From IMG/VR virus record IMGVR_UViG_3300032213_001531, positions 1 through 64,000 of that record: a stretch of DNA of 64,000 bases; one strand, written 5' to 3'. Source of the stretch: a virus. Below the pieces are notes generated by a model. That model did not search any database. It was not told the origin of the DNA and was given only the letters and a program-made list of their open reading frames with translations. The position numbers and the translations under genes are program-made. Numbering within the stretch: the first letter of the stretch is position 1; every line of letters starts with the position of its first letter. Positions 13,459-20,431 of the stretch are shown here, piece by piece.

Positions 13459-14505
13459 CTATTTTGAACTTATTTCTGCTACCCTTGCCTTTGAAAACTT
13501 AAGCATAGCGCTTCTGATTGGAGAGTATCCAAGGTCTTCAGCCTTCTTGCCACAAGTATCAAGCATAAAGTTAAAGAACTTTTTTACTGAATCATTCTTA
13601 GAGTTCTTTTCTTTATATGCTATTCCATATGTAAAAGTAGATATGTTATAAGATAGTTTATTAGGATTTTTATAGTTTATTTTAACTGCCCCGCTTTTAT
13701 CTGGAATAAAGTCTCCAAGGAATACTGATGCTGCTGAAACAGTTGGCTGCATAAATCTACCAGCCTCATTTTCAACTGAAATTGTTTTAAGATCTCTTGC
13801 ATATGATATTTCATTGTATCCAATAGACCCATTTGTTGTTCCCTGAACCATTGCAACTCCATTAGAGCCAGAAGCAGAGTTCATATAGACACCCTTGCTT
13901 ATGTCTCCAGGAAATGCATTGGCAAAGTTTTTGTTTCCTGGCTTTGTCCAGATTGTTGGAGCAACAGCATTAAGGTATGACGTAAAAACTTCTGATGTTC
14001 CAGAGCCATCAATGCGATATACAACTCTGATCTTTGTTGCTGGTATCTTAGGTAGTCTTGTTCCTATTAAGTTTTCTTTTAATATTTGTGGATCATTCCA
14101 CATAGTTATTTGTCCCGCAAAAACTTTAGCAAGTGTATCTTTGCTCATCTTAATTGTTATTTTATAGCCATCAAGTTTATAAATAATACCTACTGGGCCT
14201 GCAACCAAAGGAACATAAACAAATTCTTTTTGTGGTTTAATTTCTGATGCTGAGTACGGAACATCTGACATAGCAAAGTCCATTACTCCATTTGTAAGCA
14301 TATTTTTCCCAGCACCAGAACCAATGGCATTATAGCCAACAGAGTCTGCTCCTGATTTAGTAAATTCGATTCTACATCTGTCTATAAAATTAGCAGCAAA
14401 TGAGGATCCAGCACCTTGAAGGTTATCAGCATGTGAAGTAGTAATAAAAAAAGCATTGGATATTATTGCCAATGCTATGGGTAAAACAATGAATTTAGAT
14501 TTCAT
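13459..14505 (-). CDS. pstS: phosphate ABC transporter substrate-binding protein PstS
   Basis: The 348-residue protein has a signal peptide (hydrophobic core about residues 6-22, ending near SHA). The PstS phosphate-binding loops follow: QGAGSSFAA, IGSGAGKNMLT, DFAMSDVPYS and RIDGSGTSEVF. PstS captures phosphate outside the membrane for uptake. Phages of phosphate-poor waters often carry it. TACAAT (14512-14517) ends six bases before ATG 14505, consistent with leaderless expression. No other pst gene is present, so it must work with the host permease. Confidence 0.93.
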   Translation of the reverse strand: MKSKFIVLPIALAIISNAFFITTSHADNLQGAGSSFAANFIDRCRIEFTKSGADSVGYNAIGSGAGKNMLTNGVMDFAMSDVPYSASEIKPQKEFVYVPLVAGPVGIIYKLDGYKITIKMSKDTLAKVFAGQITMWNDPQILKENLIGTRLPKIPATKIRVVYRIDGSGTSEVFTSYLNAVAPTIWTKPGNKNFANAFPGDISKGVYMNSASGSNGVAMVQGTTNGSIGYNEISYARDLKTISVENEAGRFMQPTVSAASVFLGDFIPDKSGAVKINYKNPNKLSYNISTFTYGIAYKEKNSKNDSVKKFFNFMLDTCGKKAEDLGYSPIRSAMLKFSKARVAEISSK

Positions 14506-14658
14506 AATTATATTGTATCGTGTTCAAGTCTATATTCTTAGTAAAATTGGTTAACGCAATCATAACTTTGAGTGAATAATGAGCCTTTTAAACACATGCT
14601 CAGGTGTATCTTGTGTGCTTCCTACACTTTCCCAAATGTCCACCGACACACAAGAATG
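14506..14658 (-). ncRNA. structured intergenic RNA candidate with pseudoknot between hsp20 and pstS
   Basis: On the minus strand CTTGTGTG (14647-14654) pairs perfectly with CACACAAG (14610-14617), enclosing an inner hairpin ACATTT-GGGA-AAGTGT with a purine-rich internal loop. Immediately after, ACAC and GTGT pair, and TGAGC in their loop pairs with GCTCA (14580-14584), leaving an A-rich 7-base loop: a well-formed H-type pseudoknot. The class is unknown. It follows the hsp20 stop and precedes the pstS promoter. Confidence 0.5.
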
Positions 14659-15072
14659 TTAGTTGATAGTAATAGTTTTAGGCTTCTTATCTTCAGGAAC
14701 AATACGATCTACGTTAATATGTAGCATACCATCCTTCATTTCAGCCCCAGTTACTTCCATATACTCTCCAAGAGCAAATGATCGTACAAACTTACGACCA
14801 GCAATGCCTTTGTGAACTACTTCAGCATCTGTTACTTCTAAAATCTCTCCCTTAATAATAAGAGTTCTATTGTCTACTGAAACATCAATGTCTTCCCTGG
14901 AAAATCCAGCAATAGCTAACGAAATCCTGTATGTATCTTCATCTAATCTAAGAAGATCATAAGGTGGATATGAGTGTGAATTTGTTTTATGTGCATTATT
15001 AAGACGGCCTAACTCTCTGTTAAAGCCAATAAAAAAAGGATCATTAAATAGATCCAGGGTTGTTGTTACCAT
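14659..15072 (-). CDS. small heat-shock protein, Hsp20/alpha-crystallin family
   Basis: The 137-residue product has the alpha-crystallin domain from about residue 38 (YPPYDLLRLDEDTYRISLA, AGFSREDIDVSVD) and ends with the KKPKTITIN strand. These ATP-independent chaperones hold unfolding proteins. Phage Hsp20 genes are common in aquatic phages. It has its own extended -10 promoter, a leader of about 50 bases and an AAGGGG site that can fold into a hairpin, which may make translation temperature-sensitive. Confidence 0.92.
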   Translation of the reverse strand: MVTTTLDLFNDPFFIGFNRELGRLNNAHKTNSHSYPPYDLLRLDEDTYRISLAIAGFSREDIDVSVDNRTLIIKGEILEVTDAEVVHKGIAGRKFVRSFALGEYMEVTGAEMKDGMLHINVDRIVPEDKKPKTITIN

Positions 15073-15076
15073 GTTA

Positions 15077-15093
15077 TTCCCCTTTCAAGCGAA
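15077..15093 (-). promoter_or_regulatory. possible RNA thermometer hairpin over the hsp20 ribosome-binding site
   Basis: Just before the hsp20 start, TTCGCTT can pair with AAGGGGAA around a GAAA loop with one bulge and G-U pairs. The entire AAGGGGA Shine-Dalgarno lies in the hairpin. Weak, U-rich masking of the site is typical of fourU or ROSE-like thermometers of hsp20 genes. Confidence 0.4.
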
Positions 15094-15127
15094 TAAATTA
15101 ATGTACCCCCGTAGGCAGTACAATAAT

Positions 15128-15136
15128 ATTATAGCA
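15128..15136 (-). promoter_or_regulatory. extended -10 promoter for hsp20
   Basis: TGC-TATAAT on the minus strand, directly after the T-run of the upstream terminator. The start would be near 15121, giving a leader of about 50 bases. Confidence 0.55.
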
Positions 15137-15138
15137 TA

Positions 15139-15170
15139 GAAAAACAGGCCAGTCAAATGCCCTGACCTGT
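15139..15170 (-). terminator. rho-independent terminator after holin-like gene
   Basis: ACAGGTCAG pairs with CTGGCCTGT over 9 bp (one G-U) and is followed by a run of T on the minus strand. It separates the membrane-protein operon from hsp20. Confidence 0.8.
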
Positions 15171-15182
15171 CAATCTAATTAA

Positions 15183-15449
15183 TTACTTCTTAGCTGCTGG
15201 CTTCTTCGCTGCAGCCTTTTTAACCACCTTGGCAGTCTTTAGTACAGAATCTACTTCTGCTACTGCAGGAAGGCGCCCAAAGGCCTTGTCATTAGGGTTG
15301 ATTGCTCTCAATGCAACGGGCGCAACTGCTGCCAGTAGTGAGTATGCAAGCGTCTTAGGATCCGTAACCCCAGACATGTATAGGGCAAGTCCTGCACCAA
15401 GTACAGATCTTCCGTATGATGCTAGTAGTGCTTTAATTTGTTCATTCAT
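15183..15449 (-). CDS. holin-like membrane protein
   Basis: The 88-residue protein has two hydrophobic helices (about 13-27 and 34-47), the NPNDKAFGR turn seen in actinophage holin-like proteins, and a Lys/Ala-rich C-terminal tail (KKAAAKKPAAKK). This matches small proteins often annotated as holins in actinobacteriophages. Holin function is inferred; several other small membrane proteins in the window are equally possible. Confidence 0.6.
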   Translation of the reverse strand: MNEQIKALLASYGRSVLGAGLALYMSGVTDPKTLAYSLLAAVAPVALRAINPNDKAFGRLPAVAEVDSVLKTAKVVKKAAAKKPAAKK

Positions 15450-15459
15450 TTTATTCCTC

Positions 15460-15618
15460 CTAGGATATGAATTTGGTTAGTACTGTAAAGCCAATCCATA
15501 AACCAATAATTCCTGCGACTCCCGCAAAAACTGGTGGTGCTGGTACTGGCAATTTGAATGCAGCAAATACTACGCCACATCCAAAACCTGTTAGTATTGA
15601 TAGAATAATATCTTTCAT
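15460..15618 (-). CDS. XapX-domain membrane protein
   Basis: The 52-residue product matches the XapX pattern: an N-terminal helix LSILTGFGCGVVFAAF, then LPVPAPPVFAGVAGIIGLW, the hallmark PxPAPPxxAGxxGIxG segment. XapX proteins are tiny two-helix membrane proteins of unknown role. The start has AAAGGAA upstream and the ATG overlaps the preceding stop (ATGA). Confidence 0.8.
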   Translation of the reverse strand: MKDIILSILTGFGCGVVFAAFKLPVPAPPVFAGVAGIIGLWIGFTVLTKFIS

Positions 15619-15779
15619 TGATATTCCTTTTCTGATAACTCTTTATAATGGTTTAAACATACATCAACAATCTTGGTAGATGCCCCGTATATCTTTTCTG
15701 CCTCAAGATCACAACCCAATACATGGCAAGAATAAAAAGCATCGTATGCCAAATCTTCGTATGACTTGAATCTTATCAT
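15615..15779 (-). CDS. small hypothetical protein (54 aa)
   Basis: A 54-residue frame in ATGA overlap with both neighbours. It has three spaced cysteines (FYSCHVLGC and VCLNH) and is probably helical. No family is recognised. Confidence 0.6.
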   Translation of the reverse strand: MIRFKSYEDLAYDAFYSCHVLGCDLEAEKIYGASTKIVDVCLNHYKELSEKEYQ

Positions 15780-16195
15780 GTATCTAGTTTACCATAGTCC
15801 TCTGGCAAAATAGACTTGATGCCTTTATACCCCTCAATTATGCATAATCTTTGCTCTTCAAGCAGGATTGGTGGTGAGTATTTTTCTAAATATTCAACAA
15901 TTGGACCAACATTATTGATAAAATTATCAACCTTCTCTTGGGTTGCCTCAATATAACTAAATGCCCAGTCACGAGATTGAGAAACAAATGTTAAAAAATC
16001 GTCATTTTGTTCTAATTTTAAATTTTCTTTTTCAATTAAAGCTAAGTTTAATTGCTCAGCAACAATATTTCGTTCAAGGTAGGCTTGCAGTGCATCATAG
16101 ACTAAAGACATATTCTTTGCTCTTAGTCTAACTACGCTTGACATTAAATAAATTATAGTGCTTACGATTAAAACATAAATTATAAAATCAAACAT
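15776..16195 (-). CDS. membrane-anchored coiled-coil protein
   Basis: The 139-residue protein has an N-terminal transmembrane helix (FIIYVLIVSTIIYLM) followed by a long, charged helical region with heptad-like leucine spacing. No family is recognised. It is coupled to both neighbours and could be a membrane-tethered accessory of the lysis or envelope genes. Confidence 0.65.
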   Translation of the reverse strand: MFDFIIYVLIVSTIIYLMSSVVRLRAKNMSLVYDALQAYLERNIVAEQLNLALIEKENLKLEQNDDFLTFVSQSRDWAFSYIEATQEKVDNFINNVGPIVEYLEKYSPPILLEEQRLCIIEGYKGIKSILPEDYGKLDT

Positions 16196-16431
16196 TATTC
16201 CTCTTTCCCTCCCTCACGAACTAACAATACTATTGCACCATTCATCTCTAATGCTTTTTTAACTCTAATCATATATTCAACAGCAATTCTTTTATCTTCT
16301 CCATTTAAAGAAAAGAAATCTTTTTCACTTGCCTTAACAGTAATAAAGTTATCATGATCAACTAAAGTGACTTTAAAGTTTTTGGGAGGTTGAATAGATC
16401 TAAAAGCTCTTTTCATATCATCAGTGTACAT
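16195..16431 (-). CDS. hypothetical protein (78 aa)
   Basis: A soluble alpha/beta protein (NFKVTLVDHDNFITVKAS, then an amphipathic helix). It overlaps the coiled-coil gene by one base and lies two bases after the WhiB gene. No family is recognised. Confidence 0.65.
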   Translation of the reverse strand: MYTDDMKRAFRSIQPPKNFKVTLVDHDNFITVKASEKDFFSLNGEDKRIAVEYMIRVKKALEMNGAIVLLVREGGKEE

Positions 16432-16433
16432 CG

Positions 16434-16715
16434 TTACCCCATTGTTAGTGACTGCCAGATACCTGCCCAGTCTTTTTTAGTCTTATGGCTATTAAATTCT
16501 TTAGATATGTTTCCATTTTCTATATAAATTCCGCCCCAAACTCCCCACTCTTTTTGAGAAACTCCAACAGCAAAGCATTGCTTTTTTACTGGACAAGAAG
16601 AACAAAGGTTATCAATAGCTAAGCGTAGATCAACCTCTTCTTCATATTTGTCAAAGAATAAGTTTGTGTCATACTCAAAACAAGCAGCATCTTCTTTCCA
16701 TTTATGCTTATTCAT
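16434..16715 (-). CDS. WhiB-family iron-sulfur transcription factor
   Basis: The 93-residue product has the WhiB cluster cysteines, AACFEYD then LCSSCPVKKQC, and the GVWGG turn that follows. WhiB proteins bind a 4Fe-4S cluster through four cysteines and, with the main sigma factor, control transcription; they are confined to Actinobacteria and their phages. I start at ATG 16715, which overlaps the upstream stop, rather than at TTG 16727. This is the best evidence for an actinobacterial host. Confidence 0.9.
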   Translation of the reverse strand: MNKHKWKEDAACFEYDTNLFFDKYEEEVDLRLAIDNLCSSCPVKKQCFAVGVSQKEWGVWGGIYIENGNISKEFNSHKTKKDWAGIWQSLTMG

Positions 16716-16926
16716 TATTTCTAACAAACTTATCGGGGATATTCCAACCAGACTCTGTTACTGGAAACTTTTTTTGCAAATACCATTTGCCTTTTACGAG
16801 TACACCATCTTTAGATGTTCTTCCAGATTCTGACATGTAGCGATTAATCACTGTCCATCCATCCCATATTAGAGATTTGTTGGATGCAACGATTGACTCC
16901 ATCTTTTCTAATGACTTGATATTCAT
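16708..16926 (-). CDS. hypothetical protein (72 aa)
   Basis: A soluble protein with GWTVINRYM, KGKWYLQKKFP and GWNIPDKFV, a pattern I associate with conserved small proteins of actinophages but cannot name. Its end overlaps the WhiB start by 8 bases, which suggests they are translated together. Confidence 0.65.
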   Translation of the reverse strand: MNIKSLEKMESIVASNKSLIWDGWTVINRYMSESGRTSKDGVLVKGKWYLQKKFPVTESGWNIPDKFVRNNE

Positions 16927-16935
16927 TTTATTCCT

Positions 16936-17286
16936 TTAGTGACGATATATACCAACATCAATATTTTTGAGTTGGGCTGCTTCTGCCAGCTTTGACACTG
17001 GATCTTTGGGATTGCTTAAAAAAGCAAAGTGATTAATTGAATCAAAGTTTTCTTCAATCCAACTTGGTGCTACATTGTGAAACTTAATTCTTTTACCTCT
17101 TGCCTTTAATCCTCTTTCAGATAAATTTGAAAACTCTGAAACCATTGCATTAATTTTAGATGGCCCAGCAGAATAAATATAAAAATAAGGATCTTCGGCA
17201 GGTAGACCAGACATAGCTACTGCCATTGCCCTTAAGAATACGTTATAGTCGTCAAAACTAACCGTTCCTTGAACCGCAATATTCAT
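16936..17286 (-). CDS. SLOG/DprA-like Rossmann protein (putative)
   Basis: From ATG 17286 (the ORF extends to 17298 but overlaps the upstream stop) the 116-residue product begins IAVQGTVSFDDYNVFLRA and continues with IYSAGPSKINAMV and FSNLSERGLKARGKRIKF. This is the layout of small nucleotide-binding SLOG/DUF2493-type proteins (beta strand, G-x-S/T, D-Y, then S-A-G-x). The similarity is partial, and no enzyme activity can be claimed. Confidence 0.55.
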   Translation of the reverse strand: MNIAVQGTVSFDDYNVFLRAMAVAMSGLPAEDPYFYIYSAGPSKINAMVSEFSNLSERGLKARGKRIKFHNVAPSWIEENFDSINHFAFLSNPKDPVSKLAEAAQLKNIDVGIYRH

Positions 17287-17287
17287 T

Positions 17288-17683
17288 TTACTTCCCATCT
17301 CTTAGTCTATCAACTATAAATAACATCTTATCTAATTGTATCTTATCCATACTCATTATGTCAAGTACCTTGGTGCTATCTATATCTATCTTATCATTAT
17401 CCAAAGAAGCCGAATAGAATAAATTATCTTTAATCCAATAAGCTGTATTGTCAAGAATGATAACCTTTACATTGGTTTTTTCTTCGTGTTTTGAAGATTG
17501 CCTATCTGGTTTCTTAATCATAAACTTCATAGGCGGAAGCAATGGTTTAATTATTTCATGTATATGGCTTTGACTATATCTAAATGTAGGCGCTTTACTC
17601 TTAGAAATTTCTTTGCTAAAAAATATTTTGGCAGAAAAATATAATACTATAAAAGTAGACAAAGATCCAACCAAATATTCCAT
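17288..17683 (-). CDS. membrane-anchored hypothetical protein (131 aa)
   Basis: ATG 17683 has AGAGG five bases upstream, better placed than GTG 17689. One N-terminal transmembrane helix (LVGSLSTFIVLYFSAKIFF) is followed by a soluble domain with NVKVIILDNTAYWIKDNLFY. No family is recognised. TATAAT shortly upstream hints at an internal promoter. Confidence 0.65.
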   Translation of the reverse strand: MEYLVGSLSTFIVLYFSAKIFFSKEISKSKAPTFRYSQSHIHEIIKPLLPPMKFMIKKPDRQSSKHEEKTNVKVIILDNTAYWIKDNLFYSASLDNDKIDIDSTKVLDIMSMDKIQLDKMLFIVDRLRDGK

Positions 17684-17699
17684 ATACACCTCTGATTAA

Positions 17700-18032
17700 T
17701 TATACCATCAAGAGTCTTATGATTTCTTTTAATGTATATTGATGGTTTTTATCTAACTTTTTTATTTCTTCCTCGTCAAAAGCTTTTGGCAGCAACTTTA
17801 TTAAAGGATTTTTCTCTGTTACATCCATAGAAATAAAACCATATTGCCATAAAGCCATTGCTTCTGTTGAAAGATATGTAGACATTTCATTATGTAGTTC
17901 TGGATTAATGTCAACTAGTTTTTCTGTAAAATTATACAGAGCTTCGCCCGTTTCCATGTCTATTCCAGCAATTTCTAATGCACCACTAAGAATTAAGTTA
18001 TTGATTATCTCATCTTCACTATCTTGCATCAT
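17700..18032 (-). CDS. hypothetical protein, paralogue of 31652-31903
   Basis: The 110-residue protein shares LILSGALEIAGID-x-x-TGEALYNFTEKL-x-x-INPELHNE with the protein at 31652-31903 (LILQNALEIDGFD, STGETIYSITENL, VNPELYEE). The pair clearly forms one family of unknown function. AAGGAG precedes the start. It sits after a glycosyltransferase gene. Confidence 0.75.
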   Translation of the reverse strand: MMQDSEDEIINNLILSGALEIAGIDMETGEALYNFTEKLVDINPELHNEMSTYLSTEAMALWQYGFISMDVTEKNPLIKLLPKAFDEEEIKKLDKNHQYTLKEIIRLLMV

Positions 18033-19104
18033 TCTCTCCTTTTTTAAATCCCATTATTTTTTTAGCTTCAGATAAAGATTTTTCATCTGGCGCTCCCCAA
18101 TAGCCTAAATAGTCTCCATTAATTATTTTTTTATAATTATCTGTTGATTGAGAAATACAATGCTGCATGTATTTCCCACTTGATGAACTTGGAGGCCTAA
18201 AGCTTCTCCAATTCCATTCTGGATCTAAAAGTTTTACTACTCTATCATTAGAATTATTAGGGCTTTCATATTTACTTAATGATAAAAACAATGGGTCTTG
18301 CATTGAAAAAATTCTATAACCTCTAGACAGAAGTCTTAAACTTTGATTAATTTGATCACCGTGAAAATGATCTGCTGGATCATGCATAACCTCTCTGATA
18401 ACAGAATATTTAAAGAAAACTATTGATGCATGTATACAATTTATTTCAGGATATTTTTCTTCACCAAATGACTGAGCGCCATAAGTAATTGGAAGACCAA
18501 CATTTATTTCATCAAAATTTGTTCCTTGCCATCCATCAAATACAACTTGTGGTTTTGTATTTTTATAATCATCAAACTCGTGATAATTATTATTATATAC
18601 ATCTATTTTATGTATGTTTTTTTCTTTAAAGATTTCATCGTATGACAAAATTGAATCTCTATCGTTAATATCATAGTAGAGATTTCCTCTTGGGATAGCG
18701 CTTAGTACTACTTTGTCTGTTTTTACAATTTTCTTTACGTTATTAAAATTTTCTATTAATTTCAAGTCCCAGTCTTTTGTAAAAACTGTATGAGAGTCTA
18801 TCTGTAAAACATAGTCATGTTCTCTATTTGTTAAAAGAGAGGCGTTCATTCTTCCAAAACCCGTACCCATTGGAGCAGGTGTAACAATCTCAGCATAAAA
18901 AATATTAGAGTTATTTGTAAAAAAATCATTATCTAAAAGAGATTTGTCTCTTTCTAAGATATTATTAAACACTCCAAAGAATATTCTTTCTTGATGATTG
19001 GCTTGTGACATTGCGCTTTTAATTGTATGTTCAATTAAATACTCATTACATGCTGCTATTGTAACAAAAATGGTTTGATCTATAGGCTCTTTATTGATCT
19101 CCAT
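18019..19104 (-). CDS. glycosyltransferase, GlcNAc-transferase-like (GT-A fold)
   Basis: A 361-residue protein with the fold of GlcNAc-type transferases (PF11397-like): IFVTIAACNEYLIEHTIKSA at the N-terminus, FFGVFNN, MGTGFGRMNASLL, then YVLQIDSHTVFTKDWD containing the metal-binding D-x-H/D-x-D-like motif. It probably transfers a sugar to a protein, virion component or host glycan. It overlaps the thioredoxin gene by 14 bases. Confidence 0.82.
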   Translation of the reverse strand: MEINKEPIDQTIFVTIAACNEYLIEHTIKSAMSQANHQERIFFGVFNNILERDKSLLDNDFFTNNSNIFYAEIVTPAPMGTGFGRMNASLLTNREHDYVLQIDSHTVFTKDWDLKLIENFNNVKKIVKTDKVVLSAIPRGNLYYDINDRDSILSYDEIFKEKNIHKIDVYNNNYHEFDDYKNTKPQVVFDGWQGTNFDEINVGLPITYGAQSFGEEKYPEINCIHASIVFFKYSVIREVMHDPADHFHGDQINQSLRLLSRGYRIFSMQDPLFLSLSKYESPNNSNDRVVKLLDPEWNWRSFRPPSSSSGKYMQHCISQSTDNYKKIINGDYLGYWGAPDEKSLSEAKKIMGFKKGENDAR

Positions 19105-19354
19105 AGCTAATTAGCTCCTCTAATTGAACCTTTGTTTTGGCTCCAGTAGTTCTATGAACCTCTGTATTGTCTTTCATTACAACAAATGTTGGTACAGATT
19201 TTATATTAAAGTCGCTTGCCATTTCCATCTCAATGTCAACATCAATGATATAAAACCTTGTTTCAGACTGATCTTGATTTAGTTCCTCTACAAGTGGTCT
19301 TGTCCTCTTACAAGGATTACACCATTCTGCTGTAAAATATAATACAGTATTCAA
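19091..19354 (-). CDS. thioredoxin-like protein
   Basis: The 87-residue product has the active site WCNPC near residue 11, the cis-proline motif SVPTFVV, and the usual thioredoxin length minus a few residues. It is a cytoplasmic dithiol reductase and could supply electrons to the GPx-like enzyme or to a host ribonucleotide reductase. Neighbours are a nuclease and a glycosyltransferase. Confidence 0.9.
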   Translation of the reverse strand: MNTVLYFTAEWCNPCKRTRPLVEELNQDQSETRFYIIDVDIEMEMASDFNIKSVPTFVVMKDNTEVHRTTGAKTKVQLEELISYGDQ

Positions 19355-19762
19355 TTACTTACCAGACTTTTTTCTTGCTTTAGCAAGTGCCTCAAAATCT
19401 TTTACCTTTGTGTCTCCAAGGTAACCCCAAGCATATCCATCATTAATCATCATGTCATTAAGGGATACTGTGTCTCCATTGATATATACCCAGCCCAAAA
19501 TGCGACCATACTTCTCAGATGAATCCATCTTTTCAGTCTTGATTACAACAGATTTGGCATCCTTTAGAGCTTTCTTTAGATACTCTTTAGCTTCAAGACC
19601 AAGAGCTTTTTCTTTTAGATCCTTTGTGCGAGATTCGGGTGTATCAATACCAGCTAATCTAACACGAGATGCAAATAGAATATCAAACCCTAAATCAATA
19701 AGAACATCGATGGTATCTCCATCTACTACGCCTTCTACTTTTCTTACATAATACTCATACAT
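19355..19762 (-). CDS. thermonuclease (SNase-like)
   Basis: The 135-residue product has VVDGDTIDVLID, RVRLAGIDTPESR and SSEKYGRILGWV, which hold the staphylococcal-nuclease Asp, Arg, Asp, Glu and Arg residues in order. It should cleave DNA or RNA with calcium. No signal peptide is seen, so action inside the infected cell is likely, for example on host DNA. Confidence 0.9.
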   Translation of the reverse strand: MYEYYVRKVEGVVDGDTIDVLIDLGFDILFASRVRLAGIDTPESRTKDLKEKALGLEAKEYLKKALKDAKSVVIKTEKMDSSEKYGRILGWVYINGDTVSLNDMMINDGYAWGYLGDTKVKDFEALAKARKKSGK

Positions 19763-20016
19763 TAGTAGTCCTTGCCTTTCGCTTTGTCTTCAACAAGTTT
19801 TTCTCGTTCATCTATAATAGTAATAGCAAAACTCATCATCTTCTTGTATCCTTTTCGATCATTCATAATTTTGTTATAGTGGTGCCCACAAAATAATAAT
19901 TCTCCAGTTAAGCCTGAAATTTTAGTTAGTGCTTCTGCTCCACATGAATCACAGCGGTCTAATGGTGATAGTACCCATTCAATTTTTTCGTCTAAGGCTT
20001 CTAACATCGTATTCAT
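19762..20016 (-). CDS. DUF7455-like zinc protein
   Basis: The 84-residue product has RCDSCGAEAL and FCGHHYNK, the paired CxxC and CGHH groups of actinobacterial DUF7455 proteins. It probably binds one zinc. Its role is unknown. The stop overlaps the nuclease start. Confidence 0.75.
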   Translation of the reverse strand: MNTMLEALDEKIEWVLSPLDRCDSCGAEALTKISGLTGELLFCGHHYNKIMNDRKGYKKMMSFAITIIDEREKLVEDKAKGKDY

Positions 20017-20022
20017 AGTATA

Positions 20023-20211
20023 CTACTTCTTTCTGTTATCAGTGGAATAAAATCCACTACCGTTGAAAACTGCTCCTACATTAGAGTATACACGTTCCAG
20101 TGGTAGATTGCAAGTTTCACAACCATAACCTGGATCGTCTTCTTTAATTGAACGAACTTTTAAAACTATATCTTCGCAAGATCCAGTACATTTATATTCA
20201 TACGCTGGCAT
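20023..20211 (-). CDS. FmdB-like zinc-ribbon protein
   Basis: The 62-residue product begins MPAYEYKCTGSC and has CETCNLPLERVYSNV, matching FmdB regulatory-type zinc ribbons, with a GSGFYSTD end typical of the family. Possible regulator; the target is unknown. Confidence 0.8.
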   Translation of the reverse strand: MPAYEYKCTGSCEDIVLKVRSIKEDDPGYGCETCNLPLERVYSNVGAVFNGSGFYSTDNRKK

Positions 20212-20429
20212 TAGTCTATCTTTTTTCCAAACTTAGCCCAAACTCTTTCATGTAGAAAATATCCAACCATTTCACATCCTGTATATATGATTGCAAATGT
20301 GCCAGCATATTCCCAATGAGCTTCACCAGTAATAGCTTTTTCAAAGAAATAAACCAATGTTCCAACAAATCCAATGTGGACTACTGGCCAAGTAATTGAC
20401 TTATAAAAACTTCTCTTGCTTGATTCCAT
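20211..20429 (-). CDS. DUF2061-like membrane protein
   Basis: The 72-residue protein has two hydrophobic helices, starts RSFYKSITWPVVH and ends FLHERVWAKFG, the K-S-x-T-W and HERxW marks of DUF2061 membrane proteins. Its role is unknown; it directly follows the endolysin gene on the minus strand and may belong to the lysis set. Confidence 0.78.
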   Translation of the reverse strand: MESSKRSFYKSITWPVVHIGFVGTLVYFFEKAITGEAHWEYAGTFAIIYTGCEMVGYFLHERVWAKFGKKID

Positions 20430-20431
20430 GA

